Positions 1-10,760 of a stretch of DNA of 64,000 nt are shown here, piece after piece. The notes beneath the pieces are model-generated. The model did not search any database, had not been told where the DNA came from, and worked only from the letters and a program-made list of their open reading frames with translations. Origin of the DNA: Dactylonectria macrodidyma (Eukaryota; Ascomycota; Sordariomycetes; Hypocreales; Nectriaceae). Within the stretch, counting starts at the first letter, position 1; the number at the start of each line of letters is the position of its first letter. A program made the position numbers and the translations under genes. The stretch spans positions 124,001 to 188,000 of the forward strand of contig JAGMUV010000041.1 in the NCBI GenBank assembly GCA_020744425.1, read 5' to 3'.

Positions 1-2770
1 AAGAATAGGCGGGGCTCTGTATATGGAAAGGCTATGCCCACTCTCGGCAGGACTGACAAAATCGGCCCGGTCATTGCTTTCATTGCTTTCACCGCTTTTG
101 AATTGTGCAGTTGTTTGTATCACGGCGCGCTGTTCCTCGGTCGCCTGGAATTGTGCAGTTGCTTTTACCATAGCGGGCCGTTCCTCGGTCGTTTGGAATT
201 GTGCAGGAAATTGTGCGTTCTGGGTTGGCGGTGTATTGACGGGTTGTTCCTCTGTATTCGTGTCACGAAGCATCGAGTTGGCAGCTACTTCGGAGAGATT
301 ACGCCTTGCTTTCAATGCCTGATATTCACTTTCTGACAACAGTTCTTCCAGTTGCAGAGTATAAATTGTAGGTTGGGTCAAGTGGGCGTTCCCGGCCATC
401 GTAAGCTGAATATTATCCCGGTTGTCTTGCATTGGAGCTGAAGGAGCCGCGGGAACCGCGGTCATCCCAACGTTCTCGAATCTCGAAGGAGCTTCTGCGG
501 GGGTGACTGAACCTGATCTGCTGGTAGAATCGCTGCCGATCGATACAACGGTCGTACTCCGGTGTCTTTGAATGCTCGTAGGGTCAGGGTGGAATTCATT
601 TCCATTCATGGATGATCTAAACCGCCCATCAATCGACGTCCCTTCGGAAACCTCTTGGCCGTTCGTCTGGGAATGGATGTTCGTATAATTGAAGGTGATG
701 TCATTTGTCGATGGATCAAACAGACCATTGGTGGTTTGGGGTACTGCTTCGGTCAAGTTATCCACTGGATTGTCTAGCAGAAGGTCCCTCTGGTCCATGT
801 CAGAAAGAGGAGGTGAGTTATTCTCTTCGAGGCCTGCTTGGTCGTCTGCTCGAGGTTCGCTTCGGGCCATATCGGGCGAATGAGAGCCAAGCTGCTCGTC
901 TTGTATTTGTAAGGGCTGTTCAGCCTCATCGGTGCCGTTCATATGATCAGCGACCTCGTCTATGTTTGTGTCTCTTAGACCACTCGCGGGATCCATCGGT
1001 TCCGAGTTTTCAGCTCTTGGTTCTTTAGGCTGGTTGGTTGAACGTGTCTCCAAATATTTCAGAATTGATTTCCGCTCTGGATAGAGCTCGAGTATTGGCC
1101 CATCCATATCCATCACTTCGAGATCCTTAGCCGGTAACCAAGCGACGGAGCTTCTGCTTGCAAAATCTAGTCCATCGAAAAACACAACTGGAAACTGCCG
1201 CTCGGTGACAGACGGGCCACCATCTTCGTAATCTTCCTGCCATTTGAGAAGGCCAGTCAGCGGATCGAGATAGTAACACTCCGGTAGGTCATTTATGAGA
1301 CCAATGTTCTCGTCTTCGATCGTGCCCGGTAAGCCAGTATAAGCGGCACCTTCGACGTAAACACTGGGCAGGACGAGAACGGCGTGCCACTTGTTGTAAT
1401 ATCCGAAATAGACGTCGCCAGGGGTTGGGTTAAAAACCCCAGTAAAGGCTCCTCGCGTTTTTCGGATACTCGTGCTCGCACTCGAGTTTTCTTTATTACT
1501 TGAGGATTGGGCCGGTTGGAACAGAGATGCATCGTCAGCGGGGTAAAACCTGTTTTTCTTGGCCAGCATAGCTTTCTTCGGATGTTGATAGCCTTTCTCA
1601 AACGCCTCGCAAGTGACCTGATTGTTCCTCTCCGCGCTTCTCTCGTTGCAGTGCAGAACCCGGATACCGAGTTTGTCGACGGCGAGTTGGCAACTTTTTG
1701 GCAATCCATTGTGGGCTCTGCTATTAAGATGTTTTGCAGCGCCCTTGATGGGATTCCTTCCAAAATTCCCAAAGTTCAAGTCATGCTCCTCGCACCGAAG
1801 AATGTACCACGCGTCATTGTGAAGGGCAATGATATGCTTCGTGGTGGCGTTCCCGTCTTGGAAGACGTCCTTGAAGTCGATGACTCTCTCCGTGTTTGAA
1901 GGCTGGTTTTGGTCTGTTCGAGCACGTTTTGAAGGCTTATGAAGGCCTGCGTCAGTGGGCCTCGTTCTTTTAGTCTGGATGTATTAGAAATTGCTAAAGT
2001 CCTATGGATTTAGCAGAGTATTGAAGATTCACACTCGTGAATGTGTGTTGGAGACCAGGCTCATCAGGCTCCTGGTTATCTGGCACGGGTATATTGGTGC
2101 CAGGCTCGCGTAGACTGGTGTCGGGCTCTTGTATGTTGTAATCGGGAGCTTGAACATCGGGGTTTGTGAAGGTGTGATCAACCGCCGACTGCACACCATC
2201 TTGTGACTGCGTCTTCTCACAATGTTGTGTACTCTCCTGGGGTTGCGTGCGCTCTTTTACCTGGGTTGGCTCTTCAAACGGCGCATTCCCCTGCGGCAGC
2301 TCACTCTCTTGCGGCAGCTCACTCTCTTGCGGCAGCTCTTGCGAAGTGGAATCTCTTAGCGTAGGCACAGCGCTAGCAGAGTGCTGCGCTTCTTTCGGCA
2401 GATGGAGTTGATATTCATTTAGGAGGGCTTGGACCTCGTTCGGCCCAAGAATGTCGAACAAGGTCTTGTAGAGGCGCATGACATGCAGATCCAACGACTG
2501 CCTGTAAACGCTATCATCGTTGGCGATGGTGGTAGCATGCTGTTTTTGTAGGTCTCCCAGCTGAGCGCCTATTTCCAATATGTTGTCTGTACGCGTGTTC
2601 GTATCGTGATTACTGGCGTTCTCAATCCGGGCCTTCTCTTGCAAGGCTGCCACTTGCGACTGGTACAACTCATGGGGCGACTCGATAGCGTTGCCATCCC
2701 GATGCCATTGCGACACACACCTCTTTATCGCCTTGATGCGGCGGAGGGCGAGAATATCGGGTTCTGCCAT
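1..2770 (-). CDS. Large two-exon gene of unknown function, paralogue A (3' end beyond window)
   Basis: Exon 1 is 2770-2033 (246 codons). The intron is 2032-1975 (58 nt, donor GTGAAT, branch CTAAT, acceptor CAG). Exon 2 runs from 1974 to the window edge as 658 codons without a stop; I read every codon. Both junctions are phase 0. Its equivalent is the gene at 19405-22680, with the same intron position and the same order of regions. Exon 1 is acidic and Gln/Glu-rich, with imperfect PQES-type repeats. Early exon 2 carries a C-x2-H ... H-x5-H cluster that could bind zinc, followed by a conserved block (GDVYFGYYNKWHAVLVLP and downstream WLPAKDL) that looks like a PWWP/Tudor-type barrel. That fold is an inference. 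The rest is low-complexity and Pro/Gln-rich. No function is assigned. The donor is weaker than in the paralogue. Confidence 0.72.
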
Positions 2771-2937
2771 CTTTGTGCCAGACGAAGCTGTGAGTCAGTT
2801 GCGTTGTTGTGACTGACGCGAGTTGAAACTTGAAAGTGTCGCTCCCTCGCGCAACTGACCTGCCTGAGCTGAACCATGGCCCACTTTTTCAGAACTTACC
2901 TGACCATGCACGACTATGGCGGTCAGAAACGGCAGTA

Positions 2938-3127
2938 TCAAGCGCGCCCCATAAAAGGCACAGACTGGGGGATTGGCCAATTAGATTAGGAGCTTATGCC
3001 CATCTGCCCCATAGAAGAGCAGGTGCAACCAATTAGATCAGGACTTTCTGACATTTCTGCGGTTAACAGTGGAAATATGCACTAAATGTGGGGGCGCTAC
3101 TTGCCCGAGTTTACTGAGTTGTTACGG
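2938..3127 (+). repeat. Relic of the TA-flanked MITE found inside hAT-1
   Basis: About 190 bp match, in reverse complement, the MITE at 62720-62937. Shared blocks include GGCCAATTAGATTAG, GGACTTTCTGAC, TCTGCGGTTAACAGTGG and CGAGTTTAC-GAGTTG. Similarity stops at TTACGG followed by TA, exactly where the MITE terminus and its TA target end in hAT-1. The left terminus is diverged and not firmly placed. The relic lies upstream of paralogue A and encodes nothing. Confidence 0.7.
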
Positions 3128-4328
3128 TATGTATGTACTCCGTACGTAATGTGAATGTGATACTGATGCAGGTGCTAGTCCTAGTTTGGGAAGAACCCCG
3201 CTAAACCTCGGACGATAGGAGTGAGAATACAAGGAGAATACTCTGTACGGGATACTGAAAACAAAACACGTCCTACGACACCGTCTAGCAGGACAAATAT
3301 CGACACTAAGAAGCTCAATCTTAGCAAGAATTCACCATTGTATCAATTCATTGGTTTCATCTCCGCTAAGACGAGCCCTCTGGATGTGTGGATGTGAACT
3401 GTGAAGGGTCCACGGTGCCAGCCAGCCCTGGCCCAATAAGAAACATGGCTTTAGCGCTGGTCTTGCCAACATCACTGGGGCCATAATTACTCACCTATCC
3501 AATGCAAAGAACTATTGCCAGGATTACGCATGATCTGGTCACTTGATACAAAAACCGCCCAAGTCAACAGAGTGGTTGCGCCATGTACGGTGGCGAATGG
3601 TATTTTGAGTGACACCCCACGGTGACACAACCAACACCAAAAAGAGGACCCACCGGAGAGATTGGGTAGCTGTCCTGATGATGTGGGTCTAAATAGGCCA
3701 CTAAGAACGAACTGTAGGTGGGATTCGGGTGTCGGACCCGCGTTCAAGCGGCGTCCCAATTACCGCCTAATTTGTAAGGCAACTAGCGACACCGCCGGTT
3801 CGCCGCTTCAGCTAGCAACCTAGAGAAAACAAGACAACACACATCTCATTCATCTGACGATGGCCTAACTTTCAAGCACAATGGGGTCGGCCCATAAAAA
3901 CGCGTGGACGCGCTTCGCGCCACGACACGTTGACGAGTCGCATCCATGACCCTGCTCCACCGAGTTTCCAAGCCGCGGGGTAATTACTCAGATGCCCACC
4001 AATCGTCCTCAGAATTACGGAGGGCCCTTTCAAAAGTCTTTCCAAGCGCAGCTTAGTGCATCGGCCCTGCCTCCGTACTTTCTATCCCCTTAGCTCTCTT
4101 TTTGTACATGGGCAGGCCCCACCTGCCCCGCATACCTCGGACAGCAACACGCGTTATATCGAAACAGTGTAAACACATGGGCAAAACAACAGATTTTGTA
4201 CTGTAAAATCCCGTGTTTTGCCATGCGAGTCCAGCAAAAGTAAAAAAATATGACGGCTACAGACGACACTTGCCCTACTTCTTTTGCCCAAAATGACCCT
4301 ACCGACCCCGGCGGCACATTTCGTCAAA
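3128..4328. other. Intergenic stretch without a supported gene
   Basis: I found no open frame with coding character, no transposon match and no RNA gene here. Short frames are unsupported. Confidence 0.5.
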
Positions 4329-4330
4329 TA

Positions 4331-6525
4331 CCATGCAGTACCCCTCCACCGGTAAGACCCCTCTACCGGTAAGCAAAAACAAAATTTCCCCATACAAAAT
4401 ACCCAACTTCAATTACACGGTGCTCGGCCAAAATTGAAGCTATTGCCATGAAACAATGTCTGTTTTATTAAGAGTTTCATGCCGTTTGATATTATCACAT
4501 TGCTTTTTTGATCACATAAGGGGTATGGTCGCATGATACTAATGTAAAATTTCTCAAAATGCCTCCTTGGTGAACCAGCCTCCCTGAAGCTTCATCAAAC
4601 TTTATCAACACCAGCCTTCCATAATCGCTTCAAAAATGCCTCGAATGTCTTATACAGAGAATGGCACTATTGAAGCAATATTAGATGTCACAGATAACGG
4701 CCTCTCCCAGAACCAATCCGCCCAGAAGCACGGCATGCCTCAGACCACTCTTTCGGACCGATTAAGAGGCCTACCGTCTAAGTCCGAGGTCACCCATCCT
4801 GCCCAGCTATTATCCAGGTCTCAGGAGGCCAGATTAGTTACATGGATACATCGGCAAGAGGCCTTGGGCTATACCCCTTCTCACAGTCAAGTTCGCGCCA
4901 CCGTCGCTGCCCTCATAAGGCAACAAGGCCGGGAAAGACCTATCGGTGTACACTGGCTAGCCAGGTTCATAAAACGCCATCCAAAGATCAAGACGAAGAT
5001 AGGAAAACGTCAGGAGGCTGCAAGATTCAATTCTTTTACTCCAATGGCCGTCAATTGGTACTTTGATATCCGGGAGAGCGAGTATGGCTGGATCAAGCCT
5101 GAGAACACAGTTAATGTTGACGAGGGCGGTATCATGGCTGGATTTGGAGAGTATTTATCGTTTTGATCATCAATCCCACTAATTCATTCTAAATCTAGGC
5201 CTGGGTTCCTTGGTTATCGGAAGTAGCGATCCCAAGAGGAAGGCCTTCCTCAAAGGCTCTCAGTCCCGCGCTTGGACTAGCTTTATCGAAGCCGTGACTG
5301 CAGATGGTCGTCTTCTGAAACCTGGGATTATTTTCAAAGGCAAGGGACTTCAGCAGCAGTGGTTTATCGATGAGTTCAAGAAGATAGCCGACTGGTATTA
5401 TATCACTTCTGAAAATGGCTGGACGGACAACCACATCGCAGTTGAGTGGCTCAAAGACGTCTATCTGCCTCAAACCCGGCCAGAAGATGAGCCTGATGCC
5501 AGACTTATTATATTAGATGGCCATGGAAGCCATATATCTGCAAGTACCTAACTGGTCTGAATTATGAATGTCGCTGATTCAAAATCTAGGATGAGTGGAT
5601 GGCTACGTGCTTTTTGAATAACGTATATTGCTGTTACCTGCCGGCACATTGCTCTCATGGTCTCCAGCCGCTGGACAATGGCGTTTTTAATGCCTCCAAA
5701 GCTGCATATCGCAAAGAACTCCAAAAACTGGCAAGCCTGACTGATTCTGCGCCGGTGGATAAGGTCAACTTTATCAAGGCATATGCCAAAGCCAGGGAAG
5801 TAGGTATGACTAAGAAAAATATCCTCTCAGGTTGGAGAGTGACTGGAAATTGGCCAATTTCACGACGGAAAGCCCTCATACATCCAGAGATTCAGCCAGA
5901 CAAGAAGGAAACAACGCCTGCATCAGAGGGCCTCAGCGACGGACAACGCGACTCTGATAATACGCCAAAGACCAGCCGTCATATCAGAGATCTGGGAAAG
6001 AACAAGAGCCCTTCAACCAGAAGACGGTATTCTGTGATATCGAAAGGGTTTGAAGCCCAGGAGTCAAAGATAGCCTCGCTGAGCGCAAGAGTCACCAGTC
6101 TGGAGGAGGAAGTCGGCCGGTTGAGTAGAGGCAAGAAGAGGAAGGCGATACCCAATCCCAACAAGAAGTTCATGACAGTAGCCGAGGCTCTAGTGGCTGG
6201 TGAAACTACTTCCGAGCCAAACCAGGCAATTGAAGAGACAGGGGCTGTTGAGGATGTGATTGAGGTGGGAGGGATGCAAGAGGATGGAAGTTCAAATTCG
6301 GAGGCGGAAGAGTTACCCGTCGTACGCACCCGCAGCGGCCGCGAAGTAAAAAGACCGAGAAAATATTAAAATTCATTCAGTTCTAACCCGAATTCTGGAA
6401 ATAAATTTATTTTAACGGTTTTTGTTAAGTTTTTCCCATGAGGTTGAAAAAGTGAATTTTGTATGGGGAAAAACTTTTTTTGCTTACCGGTAGAGGGGTC
6501 TTACCGGTGGAGGGGTACTGCATGG
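4331..6525 (+). mobile_element. pogo-1: complete pogo-family (Tc1/mariner superfamily) element
   Basis: This is a 2195-bp element bounded by TA (4329-4330 and 6526-6527), the expected pogo target duplication. The terminal inverted repeats begin CCATGCAGTACCCC. They are identical for about 48 bp and similar for about 70 bp (4331-4400 and 6456-6525), and contain two ACCGGTA-type subrepeats. The only cargo is the transposase. The intact ends and spliceable open frame suggest a recent, possibly still competent copy. Confidence 0.9.
4636..6369 (+). CDS. pogo-family transposase, three exons
   Basis: The proposed exons are 4636-5128, 5199-5539 and 5590-6369 (1614 nt, 537 aa). The N-terminal helix-turn-helix of psq/CENP-B type is visible around NGLSQNQSAQKHG. 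The DDE_1 catalytic core shows NVDEGG, LILDGHGSH and LQPLDNGVF. The C-terminus is basic and acidic with a short coiled coil. Intron 2 (5540-5589) begins GCAAGT and so is a GC-AG intron; it joins HIS to DEW as expected for the family. The donor of intron 1 is less certain: GT at 5129 keeps phase, but other choices between 5129 and 5155 exist. The start is the first ATG of the element. This is a cut-and-paste enzyme acting on the element's own TIRs. Confidence 0.85.
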
Positions 6526-6625
6526 TATATATATTCCCCCCCCTCCTTCCTTTTTTTTTTTTTCAACTTCACCCTGGCAGTAGACCTACGATGACATGCC
6601 ATTTCGAAGCAAGTGCTTCCGGCAT

Positions 6626-6976
6626 TCAATCGCTGCTACAGTGTCCGAACTGAGCACCATGCCCGTAGATTGCTGAAGGCTGGGACTTGGAGTTAATGGC
6701 GCGCTTATGGGGCTGGCGATATCGAATGGATATCACTGGCTTCCTATCATAGCGGATATTGTCCCCGTCGATAGGGCAAGGGCTTTGGGCGGTCTTCGGC
6801 ATCTCTCTTTCATGAGAAAGCGTTGAAGGAGAAGGCCCATCATTGGACACGTTGGCCGGGGCTGAGGCGGCGCTAGGAGTGCTCGACTGGGCGGAATTGA
6901 GTGACTGAGAGGGTGCCCTAGGAGGGGGAGTCTTTCCAAGCCTTCCATGGGGCTGAAAGAATGGGTGTGAAGACAT
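6626..6976 (-). CDS. Possible small hypothetical protein
   Basis: A 116-codon ATG frame next to the right end of pogo-1. The product is Pro/Ser-rich with no recognised domain, signal peptide or membrane segment. It may be chance or a disrupted host exon. No paralogue is seen in the window. Confidence 0.2.
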   Translation of the reverse strand: MSSHPFFQPHGRLGKTPPPRAPSQSLNSAQSSTPSAASAPANVSNDGPSPSTLSHEREMPKTAQSPCPIDGDNIRYDRKPVISIRYRQPHKRAINSKSQPSAIYGHGAQFGHCSSD

Positions 6977-7899
6977 ATTTTGCTCGGTGTTTGTGTGATT
7001 AGAATAATGGTTGATGGATGCTTTTCCGCCTTCCGCCCTGTAGGCTCATGGTTTGCTGCAAGTTTTTGCGAGCGAGGAGCAGAAAGATAGCAGCCAATCA
7101 GGGTGTGCTGGTCTTGCCGTTCGCTCAATCAAAGCAGGCGTTTTAGGAGACTTGCCTAATACGGCAACCTAGTCGAGTAACCCATGTAACTCCGAGTAAG
7201 CGAAAGGGCCTTGCTTTGCTTGGTTGAAGACCATCTTTACTTTACTAGGTTGTTATGTAATCAACCAATTCCAACCAACCAAGTCAAGTAACTTGGTTGT
7301 TGGACACACTGTCTGGCATATGAGAGAAGACCCATGACGTTCTGGGCTTGGTGGGGGAGGTTGTGGAGGCTGTGCGAGGTCGAGATGACTGGCATTTGGG
7401 CGTTTGGCTCTGGCCTAGGTCATTCAACTGCCGGCTGGAAAACTCCGAAACGTCGACTGAGATTGACGACTCTCTTCGTTGCGACCATTGGTCAAAAGGG
7501 AGGCGTTGTTGAGGCATGGCGGTACGGTTAGTCAGTAGGCTCGACAGTGATACCGGTATACGATTTGCGATAGCCACAGGTCGACTCGACAACACGCAAC
7601 GTTGAAGACAGATTGCGAAACCTTAACTGGCAGCGGTTCGGACTTTGCATGGCCAGAGAAGGATGTCAGAGGGAGGACCCCGCTGAGGTCACAAACGCCC
7701 AGATTTTCACAGAGATGGAGAGCAACATGATTGTACAAAGACATCTGATTCTTCCCCGTCCTCAACGGTCACAAGATTTGGAGATGTCGCATATTTCATT
7801 TTTCCAGATAATGAATAATGAACTACTGCTGTCGAAACAGTATGCAACATGTTCTCTCTCCACCTCTAATCCCCATCTGACCGTCCAGCACACAATCTC

Positions 7900-8259
7900 T
7901 CACACCCTCCTGCATACACACTTACAGACAGGGGTGAGTCCACCGCAGTAGGATTCCGAGCAAGTAAAAAAGTTACAGTCGCCATATTGCTTGCAGCACT
8001 GCGATATGCAACCCTCTTTTATGGTAATTGCGTTAATTCCTCGCTATTAGCTGAACAGAGAAAGATCCGACTTACGCTTGGTACAAGCCCGCTTCTCCTG
8101 CAAACCACGTATGTTAGCTAGGGTTTATATGTGTAATATGCCTTGGAGCGAGAAGAGGGGAAGAATTAGGGACGTCTGGCATACGAGGCTTTCGACTTCA
8201 TCAGTCGGCGCCGCAGCGGCTAGGGCCACGAGCAGAGTTGCTACGGCGAAGAAGCGCAT
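7900..8259 (-). CDS. Defensin-like cysteine-rich secreted peptide 1
   Basis: This three-exon gene is invisible as a single frame. Exons are 8259-8185, 8097-8076 and 8015-7900; the introns are 87 and 60 nt with GTATGC and GTAAGT donors and AG acceptors. Total 213 nt, 70 aa. Residues 1-18 form a signal peptide (MRFFAVATLLVALAAAAP). A short acidic pro-segment ends in Lys-Arg, a Kex2-type site, just before the cysteine-rich part. The mature region has ten cysteines spaced C-x4-C-x3-CC-x5-C-x4-C-x4-C-x6-C-x-C-x-C. The C-x3-C and terminal C-x-C resemble the CS-alpha-beta scaffold of fungal defensin-like peptides; the family assignment is inference. The gene at 10136 has the same length, intron count and cysteine order and is divergently oriented. 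Expected to be secreted, possibly antimicrobial. Confidence 0.72.
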
Positions 8260-8490
8260 ACTGTCAGGTGTATACTGGACGTGAAGTGATTTGTCCTGTT
8301 TTGGTGTCGTGTTTTACTTAATGCAAATTAATATCAGACAATGAGGTTACTCAAGCAAGTTAAGGATATCATAGACATTTTATATATGTGTTGCTACTTG
8401 CCAGCGGGGCACGAGAGCGGGGTACGGGTAAACTGTTCGTCTTTCAGACATCTAGATACGGTACTATCCTAGATCTGAACGGTTCTTGCT

Positions 8491-9030
8491 ACCTTAATTG
8501 GTACGGATGTAGGCTTCTAATGTGGTATTACAAATTAAGCCGCGCTTACGGGAGCCCCGAGGTTCCCGGACCCGCGAATCTAATATCAAGTTTGATGGAT
8601 CATCACCACAGATTGCCGCACAGCTTGATTCATCGTCTGGAGGATGGATGACTCCGCTTCCATACAGCCTGTCGCTGCTGTGGTCCGGTCGCTTGTACTT
8701 CTTCCGCAGCCGGTGTGTTTTCTCGAGAGCGACATTGATGGCATCTTTAAGTTGGTGGCCTTCCTCTTCATATTGGGCCCCTAGCTCATTCACAGCTGCT
8801 CGCAGGAGTCTGCAGGAGTCTGGGAGGCTGATTCAAGAACCCTGTTGTTCGGAATTTCTGACCTTGAATGGATTTTCCAAAGTCGTACTGGAACACCCAC
8901 CCTCGCCGTCACGGGGTGCGCTGACCAGCGGATTATGTGGTAAATTGGCCGAAGTGTGCCCGCTGCCGAGGTCCCGTGTGTTGGAAGGCGCCTTGTTCAC
9001 CGGATCCAGCTTTGATGTCCCAGAATAGCA
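8491..9030 (-). pseudogene. Probable host-gene remnant, charged protein
   Basis: On the minus strand, two stretches have coding character. One is about 9027-8860 (Ser/Asn-rich). The other is about 8805-8494 and contains [20 protein letters not shown] and a basic, helix-forming KTHRLRKKYKR segment. A CTGCAG acceptor near 8808 and a possible donor AAG/GTCAGA near 8867 lie between them, but the phases do not join cleanly. An in-frame stop lies just upstream of the first stretch. No domain is recognised. It lies between the two defensin-like genes. Confidence 0.3.
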
Positions 9031-9139
9031 ACGCTAGTATAGAGTCCCATGATGACAAACTAAATACACCCAAAGTATGCATCTTCTTTCAGCCAAGCCA
9101 AGCAGAACTGAGAAGGCAGCACCTCGTGGCGTTGCATAT

Positions 9140-10135
9140 CGCGGGGTAGGACTTTTACTTAAGTATGCTACGGTAGATTATGCTTGATCCGAAAAGTTAA
9201 CTACCTGTTTAAATGATGGTTATGATTAATTAGATTCAACCTTCATAGAAGAGCTTGATTCATTGAGGTAAAAGAGATTGTAGGCTTTGTAGTCACCTCT
9301 ATTGAAGTAGAGCCGTCGAAGCAGTGACAGCAAGATCGGACCTCTGATTTCCCGATAGGTCTTGATACTATTCCTACCAAATAAGAGGGCTTACACCTAA
9401 CGGCATTTCTATTACTCCGCTTATTACTCTCCCCGCATATACGAGAAGCCGATCTGCATTAGGAATCGATTTGATGTGCCCTTCCCCACGTTATGCATCG
9501 TAGCGTCGTATCAAATTCTTTAACAGGACTAGCGGTATATGGTGACCCTTTTTCTGAGATTTTGTTACGACAGTCATGTGTAACGGTACACGGTCCAAGT
9601 AAGGGTTTGTATGCCTCTTGAAATGGAACATTTTTCGTTAGGAGGGGCAAAAAAGAGGAATCGACGGAGATCGTGCATAGCTTTGTACTTTGACAGTAAA
9701 TCTCAATTGGAATTGATGCGAAAAGACTAAATCCTAGCCGACTGAGTCAAAAGGTCTTGCTATAACCGTGGTTGAACGATTACAGCTTGCTAGCTTATAG
9801 GCTTAAGGTGCAATTGCCCACATTGCATGCGTTTCAGCATCAGGAATCATACTGTTTGGTATCAGGCTGTTCAATTTGAGCCGCCCCTATTCTGAAGGAC
9901 CCCATTGGCGTCACACTCTCCTCAGGCATTTGGCCGAGAGTTACACCGACAGTGGTGGCATGTGAGCACCCGGACTCTGATGACCCGACTGGCTAATGTG
10001 CGATGTTTTTGTTCGTCCGTCGTCTTGTCTTTTAGGTATAAATAACCCTAAGCAGAGATTATTTTTCAATGCTTTCATCGTCAGCTCTAGGAGTTTTCTA
10101 TACTATACAACATTAACACATCTTCACCTGCCAAT
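9140..10135. promoter_or_regulatory. Upstream region of defensin-like gene 2
   Basis: No gene is supported in these 1 kb. The 3' part is the presumed promoter of the gene at 10136: a TATAAATA-like string (TAGGTATAAATAACCC, near 10034-10049) sits about 90 bp upstream of its ATG, and a C/T-rich run precedes the start. Confidence 0.4.
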
Positions 10136-10473
10136 ATGCATGTATTTAAGCTTCTCCCTCTCTTTCTGGGCCTCTCGCTTGCGCTTCCGGCTGCTGAAGC
10201 CGATCCCAATTCACTCGAGGCTCGAGCATGCACATACAGTACAATCTCTTTACCCTCTCCCCTAAAAGTCGTAGACCAATTTACTCACCATTTTGCAGGT
10301 AGCTGCGTCTCGAAGTGCTGTAAGGACGTTGGGTGTAATGGGTTTCTGAATTGTGGTAGATCTACGGTGGGTACCAGAGATATATGCTTGAAATTAGCAG
10401 TTGGGCTTGAATATTTGCTAAATGTCGTCAGTGCTCGGGTGGTAAATGTACATGCCACTGCCAATATAATTGA
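10136..10473 (+). CDS. Defensin-like cysteine-rich secreted peptide 2
   Basis: Exons are 10136-10238, 10299-10366 and 10432-10473 (213 nt, 70 aa). Introns are 60 and 65 nt (donors GTACAA and GTGGGT, acceptors GCAG and TCAG) and all phases agree. A signal peptide (MHVFKLLPLFLGLSLAL) is followed by a pro-segment ending LEAR, where its paralogue has EKR. The mature region has ten cysteines: C-x4-C-x3-CC-x4-C-x5-C-x4-C-x4-C-x-C-x-C. Cysteine order, intron count and total length match the minus-strand gene at 7900-8259, so the two are paralogues transcribed away from each other. The second donor is the least certain element. The unspliced frame would read 128 codons and lose the terminal cysteines, which argues for splicing. 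Confidence 0.7.
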
Positions 10474-10511
10474 ATTCATTCACCAAGGGTCGGACCAACT
10501 ACACTGCATAT

Positions 10512-10760
10512 CCACGTGGTAGGCAGGTTTTTATTCGGACACACCCCAGAGGGCCTTTGCACTTAGCTGTTTCCGTTTCGTACAGAGCTTGCATAATCAC
10601 CCGAAGCCCAACAATTTTCACTTTGAATGACTGATCCAATCTGGTGTATATGCCATGACAGGCCTGCTTGAAGGCCAATTTCTCCAAGTGTTCAGCATCC
10701 TATCCTCAGCAGCTGAAGCACGGTCTGCCAAAATGAGACTGTATGTTAGTTATGGCTGCA
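10512..10760. repeat. Retroposon 3'-end module, copy 1
   Basis: It shares a block of about 80 bp (CTTGAAGGCCAATTTCTCC through CAGCAGCTGAAGC) with 37871-37948 and, more weakly, with 39608-39665. The block lies inside a TTTTTATTCGG ... module comparable to the TTTATTACGCCCGG ends at 37720 and 39435. It is probably a LINE or SINE 3' end in minus orientation. Confidence 0.5.

Noticed and set aside
1293..1772. 159-codon minus-strand ORF
   Set aside because: It overlaps paralogue A exon 2 in another frame; the same shadow exists at 21264-21632 over paralogue B.
7284..7951. Small frames on both strands between pogo-1 and defensin-like gene 1
   Set aside because: No conserved motif, signal peptide or splice structure; composition is non-coding.
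8522..9028. 168-codon plus-strand frame
   Set aside because: It is antisense to the more protein-like minus-strand segments and has no domain or splice support.
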